Shown: positions 26,770 through 36,870, counted from the first letter of the stretch. The stretch is DNA of 64,000 nt from Gemmatimonadota bacterium (GCA_021324635.1 JAJPIS010000060.1:1-64000), one strand, 5' to 3'. Notes: generated from the sequence alone by a model not told the origin. Numbers and translations are program-made.

Positions 26770-27890
26770 GGATCGGCATCACCTGCTATCCGACGTACGG
26801 CGGGTCGGGGGCAGTCGCGACGGAGCTCGGGATCGCGCTCGCCGAGCGGGGGCACGAGGTGCACTTCATCACCTACCAGCAGCCGTTCCGACTTCGCACC
26901 TTCCGCCCCGGCATCTACTTCCACGAAGTGAACGTCGGGCGGTACCCGCTGTTCGAGTATCCGCCGTACGATCTCGCGCTGGCCGTTCGCATGCACGAGG
27001 TCGTCCGCAGTCACGGGCTCGAGTTGCTACACCTGCACTACGCCATCCCCCATGCGACCAGTGCCTGGATCGCCCGCGAGATGCTCCGGCGCACGGGCGA
27101 GGACGTGCGGCTGATCACGACGTTGCACGGCACGGACATCACGATCGTCGGGCAGGACCCGTCCTTTCACGCCATCACCAAGTTCTCGATCGAGCAGTCC
27201 GACCGGCTGACGGCGGTCTCCGAGTACCTGCGGCGGGAGACGTATTCGGCCTTCGGGTGCACGGCATGCGCCGTCGACGTCATCCCGAACTTCGTCGATC
27301 CGTCGGTCTACGACCGCGGACGGTATCCGCGCACGATCCCGGGGATCACCGACGGCGGCCGCCCCGTGCTGGCGCACGTGTCCAACTTTCGCCCGGTCAA
27401 GCGGGTCACCGATGTCGTGCGCATCTTCGCCCGCGTGCACGCCTCGCAGCCGTGCACGCTGCTGATGGTGGGAGACGGTCCCGAGCGGGACGCCGCGGAG
27501 GCGGAGGCTCGGCGCCTCGGCGTGGAGCGCGACGTGCAATTTCTCGGGAAGCTCGACGCTGTCGCCCCCCTGCTCGCGACGGCGCGGGTCTTCCTGCTGC
27601 CGAGCGAGACCGAATCCTTCGGGCTGAGCGCGCTCGAGGCCCTTGCCTGCGGGGTGCCGGTCGTCGCGAGTCGGACGGGGGGGCTTGCCGAGGTGGTGCG
27701 AGACGGGGAGACAGGTGTGCTGGCGCCGGTTGCCGACGTGGATGCGATGGCCGAGGCGGCGCTCACCCTCGTACGCGACGAATCGCGGTGGACAGCGATG
27801 AGCCGGGCGGCCGCCGCCGACGCGCGCGCGCGTTTCTCGCGGGAGACGATCGTCGGCCGCTATGAGGCGCTCTATCGCGGCATGGTGTAG
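26766..27890 (+). CDS. bshA: N-acetyl-alpha-D-glucosaminyl L-malate synthase (bacillithiol synthesis)
   Basis: This 374-residue GT4 glycosyltransferase joins UDP-GlcNAc to L-malate, the first step of bacillithiol formation. The N-terminus GITCYPTYGGSGAVATELG and LHLHYAIPHATSAWIAREM are characteristic of BshA rather than generic GT4 enzymes; the donor-site motif ESFGLSALEALACGVPVV lies in the C-terminal half. The GTG start overlaps the miaA stop (GTGA). Later pathway genes (bshB, bshC) are not in the window, so a complete pathway is inferred only. MSH-type GT4 enzymes are a less likely alternative. Confidence 0.87.
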   Translation: MRIGITCYPTYGGSGAVATELGIALAERGHEVHFITYQQPFRLRTFRPGIYFHEVNVGRYPLFEYPPYDLALAVRMHEVVRSHGLELLHLHYAIPHATSAWIAREMLRRTGEDVRLITTLHGTDITIVGQDPSFHAITKFSIEQSDRLTAVSEYLRRETYSAFGCTACAVDVIPNFVDPSVYDRGRYPRTIPGITDGGRPVLAHVSNFRPVKRVTDVVRIFARVHASQPCTLLMVGDGPERDAAEAEARRLGVERDVQFLGKLDAVAPLLATARVFLLPSETESFGLSALEALACGVPVVASRTGGLAEVVRDGETGVLAPVADVDAMAEAALTLVRDESRWTAMSRAAAADARARFSRETIVGRYEALYRGMV

Positions 27891-27901
27891 CTTCATGCCC
27901 C

Positions 27902-28711
27902 ATGACTCCGCTTCAGGCGCTCGTGCTCGGCGTTCTCCAGGGACTGGCCGAGTTCTTTCCGATCAGTAGCTCGGCCCACCTGGCGCTCGCGCCGTGGGCG
28001 TTCGGGTGGGAGGATCCCGGGTTGGCGTTCGACGTCGCGCTGCACGTCGGGACCCTGGTCGCGGTGCTCTGGTACTTCCGGGCCGAGTGGATGCGGCTGC
28101 TGGCGGCGCCCGGCGCGATCGTCCGGCGCCGCTCGATCGCGGGCACCGAGGAGCGTCGGCTGGCCTACCTCGTCGTCGGCACGATCCCGGGCGGCATCGC
28201 CGGACTGCTCCTCGAGCGGAAGGCCGACGTGGCGTTCCGGGCGCCCGTCCTGATCGCGACGGCGCTCATCGTCATGGGCGTGCTTCTCTGGGTCGTGGAC
28301 CGCGTGCTCCCGTCCCGCCGCGCGCTACCCGACTTCACGTGGCGGGACGCGGCCGTGATCGGCGTCGCGCAGGCATTCGCCATCATCCCGGGCGTCTCCC
28401 GCTCCGGATCCACGATCACCGCGGGCCGCGCGCTCGCCGTGGAGCGCGAGAGCGCGGCCGTGTTCAGCTTTCTGCTCAGCATGCCGATCATTGCGGCCGC
28501 CGCCCTTCTCAAGGTTCCGCACCTGCTGGCGCATGGTCTCACGGCGCCGCTCGTCATCGGCATCGTCAGTGCGGCCGCGAGCAGTTGGCTGGCCATCGCC
28601 GTCGTGCTGCGCTACGTCAAGACGCACAGCTACGGGGTGTTCGCGGCGTACCGCGTGCTGCTCGGCGTGGCGGTGCTCGTGCTCGCCGCCTACCGGGCGC
28701 GCCACGGCTGA
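27902..28711 (+). CDS. uppP: Undecaprenyl-diphosphate phosphatase
   Basis: This 269-residue inner-membrane enzyme recycles the C55 lipid carrier for peptidoglycan and surface polymers. The two signature sites are visible: GVLQGLAEFFPISSSAHL near the N-terminus (Glu and Ser-rich catalytic loop) and FAIIPGVSRSGSTIT near residue 160. About seven to eight hydrophobic helices are present. It begins 11 bases after bshA and is likely in the same operon. It may give bacitracin tolerance, as BacA homologues do. Confidence 0.95.
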   Translation: MTPLQALVLGVLQGLAEFFPISSSAHLALAPWAFGWEDPGLAFDVALHVGTLVAVLWYFRAEWMRLLAAPGAIVRRRSIAGTEERRLAYLVVGTIPGGIAGLLLERKADVAFRAPVLIATALIVMGVLLWVVDRVLPSRRALPDFTWRDAAVIGVAQAFAIIPGVSRSGSTITAGRALAVERESAAVFSFLLSMPIIAAAALLKVPHLLAHGLTAPLVIGIVSAAASSWLAIAVVLRYVKTHSYGVFAAYRVLLGVAVLVLAAYRARHG

Positions 28712-28763
28712 GCGCCGGCCGGGACAGACGTGCGCCACGGGTGAGGTACAGGGTGAGGTACGC

Positions 28764-29573
28764 GTGAGACACGGCGGCCAGGGCGACACGGTGCGCGGAC
28801 GCGAGGCGTCGAGGGCGGCACAGGCGGCCGGATACGAGGGACTGACAGCCGCCGAGTGGGCCGAGCGGCTGCGAGTGCCGCAGGTCGCCCTGTACGATGC
28901 CGTGCCCTCGACGATGGACGTCGCGCACGCGGTGGCGGCCGACGGCGGACCGGCCGGCACCCTGGTGATCGCCGACCGACAGACCGCCGGGCGCGGCCGG
29001 GGAGGGAACGTGTGGCGCTCGCCGGCCGGGTCGGGGCTCTGGCTGACGCTGATCGAGCGGCCAACCGACGGCGCGGCGATCGCCGTGCTGGCGCTCCGGG
29101 TCGCGCTCGGCGTCGCGCGTGCGCTGCGGCCCTTCGCCGCCACGCCGGTCGGCGTGAAGTGGCCAAACGACGTCTATGCCGGCACGGGCAAGGTCGCCGG
29201 GATCCTCGCCGAGGCCCGCTGGCAGGACCAGCAGCCCCTCTGGGTAGCGATCGGGCTGGGCATCAACCTCGAGCCGCCGGCGGAGATCGCGACAGCGGCG
29301 GGGCTCCGGGCCGGGACGGAGCGCGGCGATGTGCTCGCCGCCGTCGTCCCGTACATGCGTGCCGCCGCGGCAGGGCGGGGGCCGCTTTCCGACAGCGAGA
29401 TGGCCGCCCTCGCGGCGTCCGACATCGGGCGCGGGCGGCGCTGCCGCGCGCCGGTCCCCGGCCGCGTCCTCGGCATCACCGCGGCCGGGGAGCTGCTCGT
29501 TGCCACGTCCGGCGGGCTGGAGACGTGCCGGTCCGGCTCCTTGGTCTTCGACGACATTCCGGAGGGGGGATGA
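28764..29573 (+). CDS. birA: Biotin-[acetyl-CoA-carboxylase] ligase, class I
   Basis: This 269-residue enzyme activates biotin with ATP and attaches it to biotin carrier proteins. Core motifs are ADRQTAGRGRGGNVWRSPAG (biotinyl-AMP loop), VGVKWPNDVYAG and AIGLGINLEPP. There is no N-terminal winged helix, so it is a ligase without the DNA-binding repressor function of class II BirA. The GTG at 28764 was chosen for a GAGG site 5 bases upstream; the region just before contains a short direct repeat of GTGAGGTAC. The stop overlaps coaX (ATGA), the familiar birA-coaX pair. Confidence 0.9.
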   Translation: MRHGGQGDTVRGREASRAAQAAGYEGLTAAEWAERLRVPQVALYDAVPSTMDVAHAVAADGGPAGTLVIADRQTAGRGRGGNVWRSPAGSGLWLTLIERPTDGAAIAVLALRVALGVARALRPFAATPVGVKWPNDVYAGTGKVAGILAEARWQDQQPLWVAIGLGINLEPPAEIATAAGLRAGTERGDVLAAVVPYMRAAAAGRGPLSDSEMAALAASDIGRGRRCRAPVPGRVLGITAAGELLVATSGGLETCRSGSLVFDDIPEGG

Positions 29574-30427
29574 TCCTGGTCTTCGATGTCGGGAACACGG
29601 AGACGACGATCGGGCTCTATGCGGAGTCGGTGCTCCGCGCGCACTGGCGCATCACGACGCAGGTCGACCGCACGCCCGACGAGCTCTCGCTGTTGATCGG
29701 TCAGTTGCTCGCCGCCCGCGACGTGCGCGCCGAGGCGGTGCACGGCACGGCACTCGGCTCCGTGGTGCCGGCCCTGACCGGACCACTGGCCGACGCCTGT
29801 CGGCAGTGCTTCGGTCGCGCACCGGTGGTCGTCGACGCATCGGCGGGCCTTCCGATCGAGCTCGCGGTGGACGAGCCGTTGACGGTCGGCGCCGACCGAC
29901 TGATCAACACCCTCGCGGCGAGTCGGCTCTATCATCGCGACACGATCGTGGTGGACCTCGGTACGGCCACCACGTACGACTGCGTCACCGCCGACGGCGT
30001 GTTCCTGGGTGGGGTGATCGCACCGGGCGTACGCACCTCGGCCGACACGCTGGTGCGTCGGACCGCCAAGCTCCCCGCGACCGAGCTCCGCGCCCCGGAC
30101 AAGGTGATCGGCACGCGAACCGAGGACTGCATTCGCGCCGGTATCATTTTCGGCGCGGCCGCCGCCGTGGATGGCATCGTCCGCCGCATCACCCGGGCGT
30201 GGCCGCGCCCGGTGCGCCCGTTCGTGGTGGCCACCGGCGGGCTGGCCGAAGGGTTACAGCCGTTCTGTGAGACCCTCGAGCTCGTGGCGCCTCACCTGAC
30301 CCTGGAAGGGCTGCGCCTGGCGTATGAACTGCTCACGGCGCCCCCGCCGCCGAACGCCCCGTCGCCGGGTGCCGGACGACCGGCGCAACGAGATCTCGAC
30401 GCCGGCGGCGGAGGGCCGGAACCGTAA
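29570..30427 (+). CDS. coaX: Type III pantothenate kinase
   Basis: This 285-residue kinase phosphorylates pantothenate, the first step of coenzyme A synthesis. The acetate-kinase-like fold motifs are present: ILVFDVGNTETTIGLY at the start, VGADRLINTLAASRLY, VDLGTATTYDCV and GGVIAPGVRTSADTLV. Type III enzymes need a monovalent cation and are not feedback-inhibited by CoA. The last 35 residues are a Pro/Gly/Ala tail of low complexity. The start overlaps birA; groESL follows with its own promoter. Confidence 0.93.
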   Translation: MILVFDVGNTETTIGLYAESVLRAHWRITTQVDRTPDELSLLIGQLLAARDVRAEAVHGTALGSVVPALTGPLADACRQCFGRAPVVVDASAGLPIELAVDEPLTVGADRLINTLAASRLYHRDTIVVDLGTATTYDCVTADGVFLGGVIAPGVRTSADTLVRRTAKLPATELRAPDKVIGTRTEDCIRAGIIFGAAAAVDGIVRRITRAWPRPVRPFVVATGGLAEGLQPFCETLELVAPHLTLEGLRLAYELLTAPPPPNAPSPGAGRPAQRDLDAGGGGPEP

Positions 30428-30478
30428 GTGCTGTTACATCAGTAGGTTAGCAAAAGCGATCGGATTCAGCCTTCGCCC

Positions 30479-30507
30479 TTGACGCTGCCCGGACCCCTGC
30501 TTAGCTT
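30479..30507 (+). promoter_or_regulatory. groESL promoter
   Basis: TTGACG (30479-30484), a 17 bp spacer and TAGCTT (30502-30507) form a housekeeping-type promoter whose predicted start falls inside the CIRCE operator that follows. Repressor binding there would block initiation or clearance. Confidence 0.7.
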
Positions 30508-30510
30508 CGA

Positions 30511-30537
30511 CTAGCACTCACCCACCGAGAGTGCTAA
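30511..30537 (+). promoter_or_regulatory. CIRCE operator (HrcA site)
   Basis: The inverted repeat CTAGCACTC (30511-30519), 9 bases, GAGTGCTAA (30529-30537) matches the CIRCE consensus with a single mismatch at the first base. HrcA repressor binds CIRCE and is released on heat or folding stress. hrcA itself is not in the window. Confidence 0.93.
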
Positions 30538-30585
30538 CACTCGATCATCGTTTTTGTTGACCCACTGCACGGAGAGGGTGTCGGT

Positions 30586-30894
30586 ATGGCCACCAAGAGT
30601 GCCACGGCTGCCAAGATCAGCCCGCTCGCTGATCGCGTCGTGGTGAAGCCGTTGGAAGAGGCGGAGCAGATGCGGGGCGGGCTCTATATCCCGGACACGG
30701 CCAAGGAGAAGCCGCAGCAGGGTGAGATCCTGGCGGTCGGGCCGGGTCGGTATGAGGAAGGGAAGCGCATTCCGCCCGACGTGAAGGTCGGCGACCGGGT
30801 GCTCTACGGGAAGTACAGCGGGACCGAGGTGACCATCGAGGGCGAGCAGACGCTGATTCTCCGCGAGTCGGATGTACTCGCCGTGATCAGCTGA
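30586..30894 (+). CDS. groES: Co-chaperonin GroES
   Basis: This 102-residue protein forms the heptameric lid of the GroEL chamber. It has the family features [20 protein letters not shown], the mobile loop region around residues 25-40 ([17 protein letters not shown]), [11 protein letters not shown] and a C-terminal VLAVIS. A GAGAGG site precedes the ATG. It is followed after 34 bases by groEL, the standard operon, under a CIRCE-controlled promoter. Confidence 0.98.
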   Translation: MATKSATAAKISPLADRVVVKPLEEAEQMRGGLYIPDTAKEKPQQGEILAVGPGRYEEGKRIPPDVKVGDRVLYGKYSGTEVTIEGEQTLILRESDVLAVIS

Positions 30895-30925
30895 GCGTAC
30901 GGACGCAACTTCAAGAGGATTGTGA

Positions 30926-32563
<1,638 letters not shown>

Positions 32564-32606
32564 GCCGCAGAGCACCCGTTGGTGAAGGACAAAGAGTTCG
32601 GGAAGG

Positions 32607-32640
32607 ACAAGAGCCACTCGCTTTCGCGAGTGGCTCTTGT
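32607..32640 (+). terminator. groESL terminator hairpin
   Basis: A perfect 15 bp stem (32607-32621 with 32626-32640) closes a TTTC loop 44 bases after the groEL stop. There is no long U-tract downstream, but stem strength and place make it the likely end of the operon. Confidence 0.75.
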
Positions 32641-32683
32641 CATCGCGCCGCGGTGACATGCCCCCCCGCGACCCACGCCCCCC

Positions 32684-32910
32684 GTAGGGGCGGCATTCAT
32701 GCCGCCCGCTGATCGCATCCCACACGGATGCCCGGCCCGGCATGTCGCCCGCGTCGCCCGGCCATCGTCGGGGGCGGCATTCATGCCGCCCGCTGATCGC
32801 ATCCCGGACGGATGCCTGGCCCGGCATGTCGCCCGCGTCCCCCGGCCGTCGTCGGGGGCGGCATTCATGCCGCCCGCTGATCGCATCCCCCACGGATGCC
32901 TGGCCCGGCT
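32684..32910. repeat. REP-like palindrome array 3: 84 bp tandem units
   Basis: Palindrome cores start at 32688, 32772 and 32856 (period exactly 84 bp), in the opposite orientation to arrays 1 and 2. The first copy has the GTAG head at 32684-32687. Units share the extended text GCTGATCGCATCCC after the palindrome, and a spacer containing GGATGCC(C/T)GGCCCGGCATG. The third unit degenerates after about 55 bases. The array occupies most of the 384 bp between convergent groEL and the metallo-hydrolase gene; the remainder holds the two terminator hairpins. Confidence 0.92.
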
Positions 32911-32912
32911 CC

Positions 32913-32946
32913 CATTCCGCGCCGATGCCGGCATCGGCGCGGAATG
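32913..32946 (-). terminator. 34 bp perfect palindrome after the reverse operon
   Basis: Bases 32913-32946 read identically on both strands (arm CATTCCGCGCCGATGCC), ending 1 base from the stop codon of the metallo-hydrolase gene. It should fold into a long hairpin and end the reverse operon. A U-tract is absent. Confidence 0.6.
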
Positions 32947-32947
32947 C

Positions 32948-33757
32948 CTAAATGCCGAGCAACAGCTGCTGGGCGGGGCGGGTGCGGGGGACGAAGGGGC
33001 CGGTCACGACGTCCTGCCCGGCGATGTGCACGGGGACGCCGCCCGGGCGGGTGCGCTTGAGCGAGGCGACCATCGCGCGGCCGGCGAGTGATGGATCGTT
33101 GTTGACGGCGCTCAGGTGGGCCAGCACGACGCGGGCGAGGCCGGGATGGACGACGGCCGCCGCCAGCGCGCAGGCCGCCGCGTTGCTCAGGTGACCGTCG
33201 CGCCCCGCGATCCGACGGACCACCGAGCGGGGGTACGGGCCGGTGGCCAGCATCCCCTCATCATGGTTCGACTCGAGGATGAGCACGTCGAGCCCGGAGA
33301 GGCCGCGCCGGAGGGCATCGGTCGCGCAGCCGAGATCGTAGGCCACGCCGATACGGGCGCCGGAGCGGTGTGACGCGGCCACCACGGCGATCGGCGCCGC
33401 CGCATCGTGGGGGACCGGCAGGGAGGACACCGACATGGTCGACAACGCGAGCGTCTCACCGACGCGGAGGGCGACCGCCCCGGCCCCGTGGAGCGCCGGC
33501 GAGGCCCGCACGGTGCCCTCGGTCGCGTACACTCGCCAGCCGTACTTCCGTGCTCCGGCGGCCGCCGATCGCGCATGGTCCGTGTGCTCGTGCGTGACGA
33601 TCACGGCCTCGATCTCCTGCGGGGCGACGCCGAGCGTCCGCAGGCGACGCACCAGCACCCGGATGGGGAAGCCCGCGTCGACGAGGATGCTGGCGCCATC
33701 CGTCTCGAGCAGGATGGCGTTGCCGCGGCTGCCGCTCCCGAGCACCCAGCTTCGCAT
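32948..33757 (-). CDS. MBL-fold metallo-hydrolase (YycJ/WalJ-like)
   Basis: This 269-residue cytoplasmic metallo-beta-lactamase-fold hydrolase, possibly a nuclease, resembles the YycJ/WalJ group: N-terminal LGSGSRGNAILLETDGASIL, metal motif VTHEHTDHARS (HxHxDH), LILESNHDE and a late VLAHLSAVNND. The ATG at 33757 shares a TGATG junction with the upstream gene; a GTG one codon earlier is possible. It is last in the reverse operon from the roadblock gene. A role in DNA or envelope homeostasis is known for WalJ in Firmicutes but cannot be assumed here. Confidence 0.87.
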   Translation of the reverse strand: MRSWVLGSGSRGNAILLETDGASILVDAGFPIRVLVRRLRTLGVAPQEIEAVIVTHEHTDHARSAAAGARKYGWRVYATEGTVRASPALHGAGAVALRVGETLALSTMSVSSLPVPHDAAAPIAVVAASHRSGARIGVAYDLGCATDALRRGLSGLDVLILESNHDEGMLATGPYPRSVVRRIAGRDGHLSNAAACALAAAVVHPGLARVVLAHLSAVNNDPSLAGRAMVASLKRTRPGGVPVHIAGQDVVTGPFVPRTRPAQQLLLGI

Positions 33758-34986
33758 CACCGGGCGGGTGACCCGCGGGCCGTCAGGGCGTGCGCGTGGG
33801 TCGAGGTGAGGTGTCGCCGCCCGCCTTCGTCCAGGGCAACCTCGCGCCGCGCCATCTGCCGCGCAGCGACCTCGATGAACTTGTCGAGCGCAAACGTATC
33901 GTACCCGTCGCCCGTCCCGTCGCCGCCCGCGTCGCCCCAGGCGAACGGGGGGACGTACTTCGGCGCCGATGCACCGATGACGTTCGCGCCGGCGCCGATC
34001 ACGGTACCCGTGGTGAGTCGCATCCCGATCCCGGTGCGGGCGTAGTCCCCGATCAGGGACCCCAGAAACGTGAGCCCCGTGTCACGCACGCCGCCGGGCG
34101 TCCAGAGCTGCACCGCGCCATAGGTGTTCTTGAGATTGCTCGTGATCGTCCCGGCGCCGATGTTCACCCAGCGGCCGAGATACGAATGACCGACAAACCC
34201 GTCGTGGGACTTGTTCGTGTATCCGAGGACGATCGAGACGCTCAGCTCGCCGTGCACCTTGCAGCGCTCGCCGATCGACGAGGCCGCGATCCGGTCGGCG
34301 ACGACCGTCGACCCCTCGCCGACGGCGCACGGCCCGACCACGCGCGTGAACGCCTGCACGGTCGCCCCGCGCCGCACCAGCACCGGGCCCGCCCGGAGGT
34401 CGAAGACCACGTGCGGCTCGACCGTCGCGCCGCGCTCGAGGTACAGCGGGTGTCCCCCGATGCGGGTCACGGCGCCCTGGGCCGCGTCGTCGAGCGTCAG
34501 CGCGGCGGCCACGACCGGGATGTCCGCCGCGAGCTGCTCGGGAAGCCCGCCGACGTAGTCCCACACCGCCTCGATCCATCGTCCCCCGATCTCCGCGCGC
34601 GTCCCGCCCGGCGGAGCCAGCGCGTCCAACGCCAGCCGTCCCGCCTCGCACTCGCGCGCCTCGGCCGGCCGCGCGGCGCGAACGGCGGCGACCCGTCCCA
34701 GGCAGAGCAGAATATCCGCGGCCGGCCACGCGGCGGCGGCGGGCACGCAGCGGCTGTTCGCGATCCAGGACCCGGCGGGCACGCGATCGACGACCGGCGG
34801 GGCACCCGGCTCCGCGAAGTCCCGGAGATGCGGAGCGGCGAGTGAACCCGCCGCCGGCATCCCCGCGAGATGGACCCAGCGCTGGCGCGTGAGCATCGCC
34901 CCCGCGCACAGCTCCGACACCGGGCGCGTGGCCGCGAACGGCTCGAACGTCCGGGCCTGCGCGTCATCGTACAGGTAGAGAGGCAT
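33757..34986 (-). CDS. GlmU-like sugar-1-phosphate nucleotidyltransferase with left-handed beta-helix
   Basis: This 409-residue protein has an N-terminal region related to nucleotidyltransferases of the putative-GlmU type but without a clear GxGxRM loop, and a C-terminal hexapeptide-repeat beta-helix (about 190-350: LVRRGATVQAFTRVVG, GHSYLGRWVNIGAGTITSNL, TGTVIGAGANVIG). The segment VNIGAGTITSNLKNTYGAV is typical of this family. It may activate or acetylate a sugar phosphate for surface polymers. The neighbour manC upstream makes GDP-mannose, so both supply nucleotide sugars. Catalytic competence of the N-terminal half is uncertain. Confidence 0.8.
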   Translation of the reverse strand: MPLYLYDDAQARTFEPFAATRPVSELCAGAMLTRQRWVHLAGMPAAGSLAAPHLRDFAEPGAPPVVDRVPAGSWIANSRCVPAAAAWPAADILLCLGRVAAVRAARPAEARECEAGRLALDALAPPGGTRAEIGGRWIEAVWDYVGGLPEQLAADIPVVAAALTLDDAAQGAVTRIGGHPLYLERGATVEPHVVFDLRAGPVLVRRGATVQAFTRVVGPCAVGEGSTVVADRIAASSIGERCKVHGELSVSIVLGYTNKSHDGFVGHSYLGRWVNIGAGTITSNLKNTYGAVQLWTPGGVRDTGLTFLGSLIGDYARTGIGMRLTTGTVIGAGANVIGASAPKYVPPFAWGDAGGDGTGDGYDTFALDKFIEVAARQMARREVALDEGGRRHLTSTHAHALTARGSPAR

Positions 34987-35008
34987 CGATCCGGGCGAAG
35001 CGGCGGCG

Positions 35009-36094
35009 CTACGACGTCCGCTCGGCCAGCCACGGCGGGAGCGACTCGACCAGGCGCTTGAGATCGGCGGCCCGATCGATCGTCGTGACGACCGTCAGTC
35101 CGTCGCGGGTCACGACGACGAGGTCGGAGACGCCGTACAGCGCCACCGCGTTCCCTTCGGCGTGCACGACGTTGCCACGCGCGTCGAGCGCGTACACGGT
35201 GCCGTGCAGCGCGTTGCCGTCGGCGTCCGTGCGCCGGACACGACGCAGGGCCGCCCAGGTACCGACGTCGTCCCAGCCGAAGTCACCGGGGATCACCAGC
35301 ACCCGGTGGCTCCGTTCCAGGACCCCGACGTCGACGGACACCGCTCGTGCCCGATCGAAGAAGACGCCCGCATCGTGGCCGGCCGCGATCGCCGCGTCGA
35401 GCGCCGGCGCGACCTCGGGTGTGTAGCGCCGGACTTCGGCCAGGAAGTCGCCGACCCGCCAGACGAAGATCCCCGAATTCCAGAGATACCCCTCGCGCAC
35501 CATCTGCTCGGCGCGCGCACGGTCCGGCTTCTCGACGAATCGATCGACTACGCGGAGCCCCGCGGCCGCCTCGCGGCCGGCGCAGATGTAGCCGAACCCC
35601 GGATCGGGTCGGGTGGGAACGACCCCGATCGTGACCAGACTCGCGTGCGCCGCCGCCGCCGTGGCCGCACGGAGCAGGGCCGCGCGGAACCCGGCCGCGT
35701 CGCCGATCGCCCAGTCGGCGTGCACGCACATCATGACCGCGTCGGGACCGGCGCGCCGCTCGATCGTCGCTGCCGCCCAGACCAGTGCCGCCGCCGTACC
35801 CGCCGGACGCGGCTCGGTCAGGACATTCGCGCGTGGAACCGCGCCCGCTTCATCGGCGGCGGCCGCCACCGCGTCGGCCACGGCCGCGTTGGTCAGGACC
35901 AGGGTCTGCGCGGGCGGTGCGAGCGGGGCGAGGCGCGCCAACGTGTCCTCGAGCAGCGACCGCTCGCCCACGAGGGGAAGGAGCTGCTTCGGGCGTCGGG
36001 GCGTGCTGAGCGGCCAGAAGCGCGACCCGACACCGCCCGCCAACACGACGGCCCAGCGGCTGACCGACGCGGCCTCAGACGGCGTCGACACCAC
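35009..36094 (-). CDS. manC: Mannose-1-phosphate guanylyltransferase
   Basis: This 361-residue enzyme makes GDP-mannose from GTP and mannose-1-phosphate for surface polysaccharide. The signature VVLAGGVGSRFWPLSTPRRP and PKQLLPLVGE is N-terminal; VDRFVEKPD and GYLWNSGIFVW mark the sugar site; DFGWDDVGTWAALRR follows. There is no isomerase cupin domain, so it is the single-function form. The start (tandem GTG) lies within the end of the receiver gene, with GAGGAGG immediately upstream. Confidence 0.9.
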   Translation of the reverse strand: MVSTPSEAASVSRWAVVLAGGVGSRFWPLSTPRRPKQLLPLVGERSLLEDTLARLAPLAPPAQTLVLTNAAVADAVAAAADEAGAVPRANVLTEPRPAGTAAALVWAAATIERRAGPDAVMMCVHADWAIGDAAGFRAALLRAATAAAAHASLVTIGVVPTRPDPGFGYICAGREAAAGLRVVDRFVEKPDRARAEQMVREGYLWNSGIFVWRVGDFLAEVRRYTPEVAPALDAAIAAGHDAGVFFDRARAVSVDVGVLERSHRVLVIPGDFGWDDVGTWAALRRVRRTDADGNALHGTVYALDARGNVVHAEGNAVALYGVSDLVVVTRDGLTVVTTIDRAADLKRLVESLPPWLAERTS

Positions 36095-36479
36095 CCTCCT
36101 CGTGCGCGACGCCGACCAGCTCCGCGGTGCGGGCGTACAGCTTCTTGGGGCTGAAGGGCTTGGTCACGAAATCCGTCGCCCCCAGGCGAAGGGCGAGTCG
36201 ATGCTGCTGCTCCTGCCCGGCTGCCGTGAGGATGATGCAGGGCAGGGCCGCCCGCCGTGGGTCGGCGCGGATCTCGGCGAGCACATCGAGGCCGCTCAGG
36301 TACGGCATCATGAGGTCGAGGAGCACGATCTGGATGTCCGGCTCGCGCCGGAGGATCTCGAGTGCCTCGCGCCCGTCATATGCGAGGGTCACGCGGAACG
36401 GTCCCTGCTCGAGCTTCATCTTGATGATGCGCCCGATGTGGGGCTCGTCGTCCGCCACCAGCGCGTGGATCGCCGCCAT
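36075..36479 (-). CDS. Single-domain response regulator (CheY-like)
   Basis: This 134-residue receiver domain has no output domain. Acidic pair DDE at 10-12, phospho-acceptor Asp55 in VLLDLMMP, the Thr switch in IILTAAGQ and the Lys in VTKPFSPKKL are all present. It starts 13 bases after the roadblock gene and overlaps manC by 20 bases. With no output domain it must act by protein contact; the neighbouring roadblock protein is an obvious candidate. No histidine kinase is adjacent; the nearest is at 38873 on the other strand. Confidence 0.92.
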   Translation of the reverse strand: MAAIHALVADDEPHIGRIIKMKLEQGPFRVTLAYDGREALEILRREPDIQIVLLDLMMPYLSGLDVLAEIRADPRRAALPCIILTAAGQEQQHRLALRLGATDFVTKPFSPKKLYARTAELVGVAHEEGGVDAV

Positions 36480-36492
36480 CGCTGGGTGCGGG

Positions 36493-36849
36493 CTACACCA
36501 GGGACGCGATGTGGTCGCGGTTGCGCCGCAGTTCGAACAGGAGCTGCCCGACGTTGGCCGTCGGTTGCAGGAGCACGAGCAGCACGGCGTCGGCCGTGAG
36601 GACGGCCACGATGGCCAGCCCCTTGGGGTGCTCCAGGACCGCCGTCGTGAGCGGACCGCGCCCGGCCGCCTCGCCGAACTCGTCGGCCGCGCCGATGATG
36701 GCCGGGACATGGGCCGCCACGTCGTCCGACGACAGATACGGGACCGCCTGGCTGTCGATCAGCAACCCGTCGCGCCCGAGTACGACGGCGGCGTCGACAC
36801 CGTCGCGCTGGCGGATCGCGGCCACGAGGTCGCGGATGGTGGGCATCAT
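36493..36849 (-). CDS. Roadblock/LC7-domain protein (MglB-like)
   Basis: This 118-residue protein is a single roadblock domain (AAVVLGRDGLLIDSQAV, GLAIVAVLTADAVLLVLLQP). In bacteria such proteins often act as dimeric regulators of small Ras-like GTPases such as MglA. No GTPase gene is beside it, so a GTPase partner elsewhere or direct work with the adjoining receiver are both possible. It is the first gene of a five-gene reverse operon under the promoter at 36871-36899. Confidence 0.88.
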   Translation of the reverse strand: MMPTIRDLVAAIRQRDGVDAAVVLGRDGLLIDSQAVPYLSSDDVAAHVPAIIGAADEFGEAAGRGPLTTAVLEHPKGLAIVAVLTADAVLLVLLQPTANVGQLLFELRRNRDHIASLV

Positions 36850-36870
36850 GCTCCGGGGAAAGTGGGTGCG

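Noticed and set aside
27888-27893. TAGCTT ahead of uppP as a promoter -10
   Set aside because: No TTGAC-like box lies 16-18 bp upstream; the hexamer includes the bshA stop codon.
32699-33091. Open frame through the 84 bp repeats
   Set aside because: It is open only because 84 is divisible by three; the product is a repeat translation with no family features.
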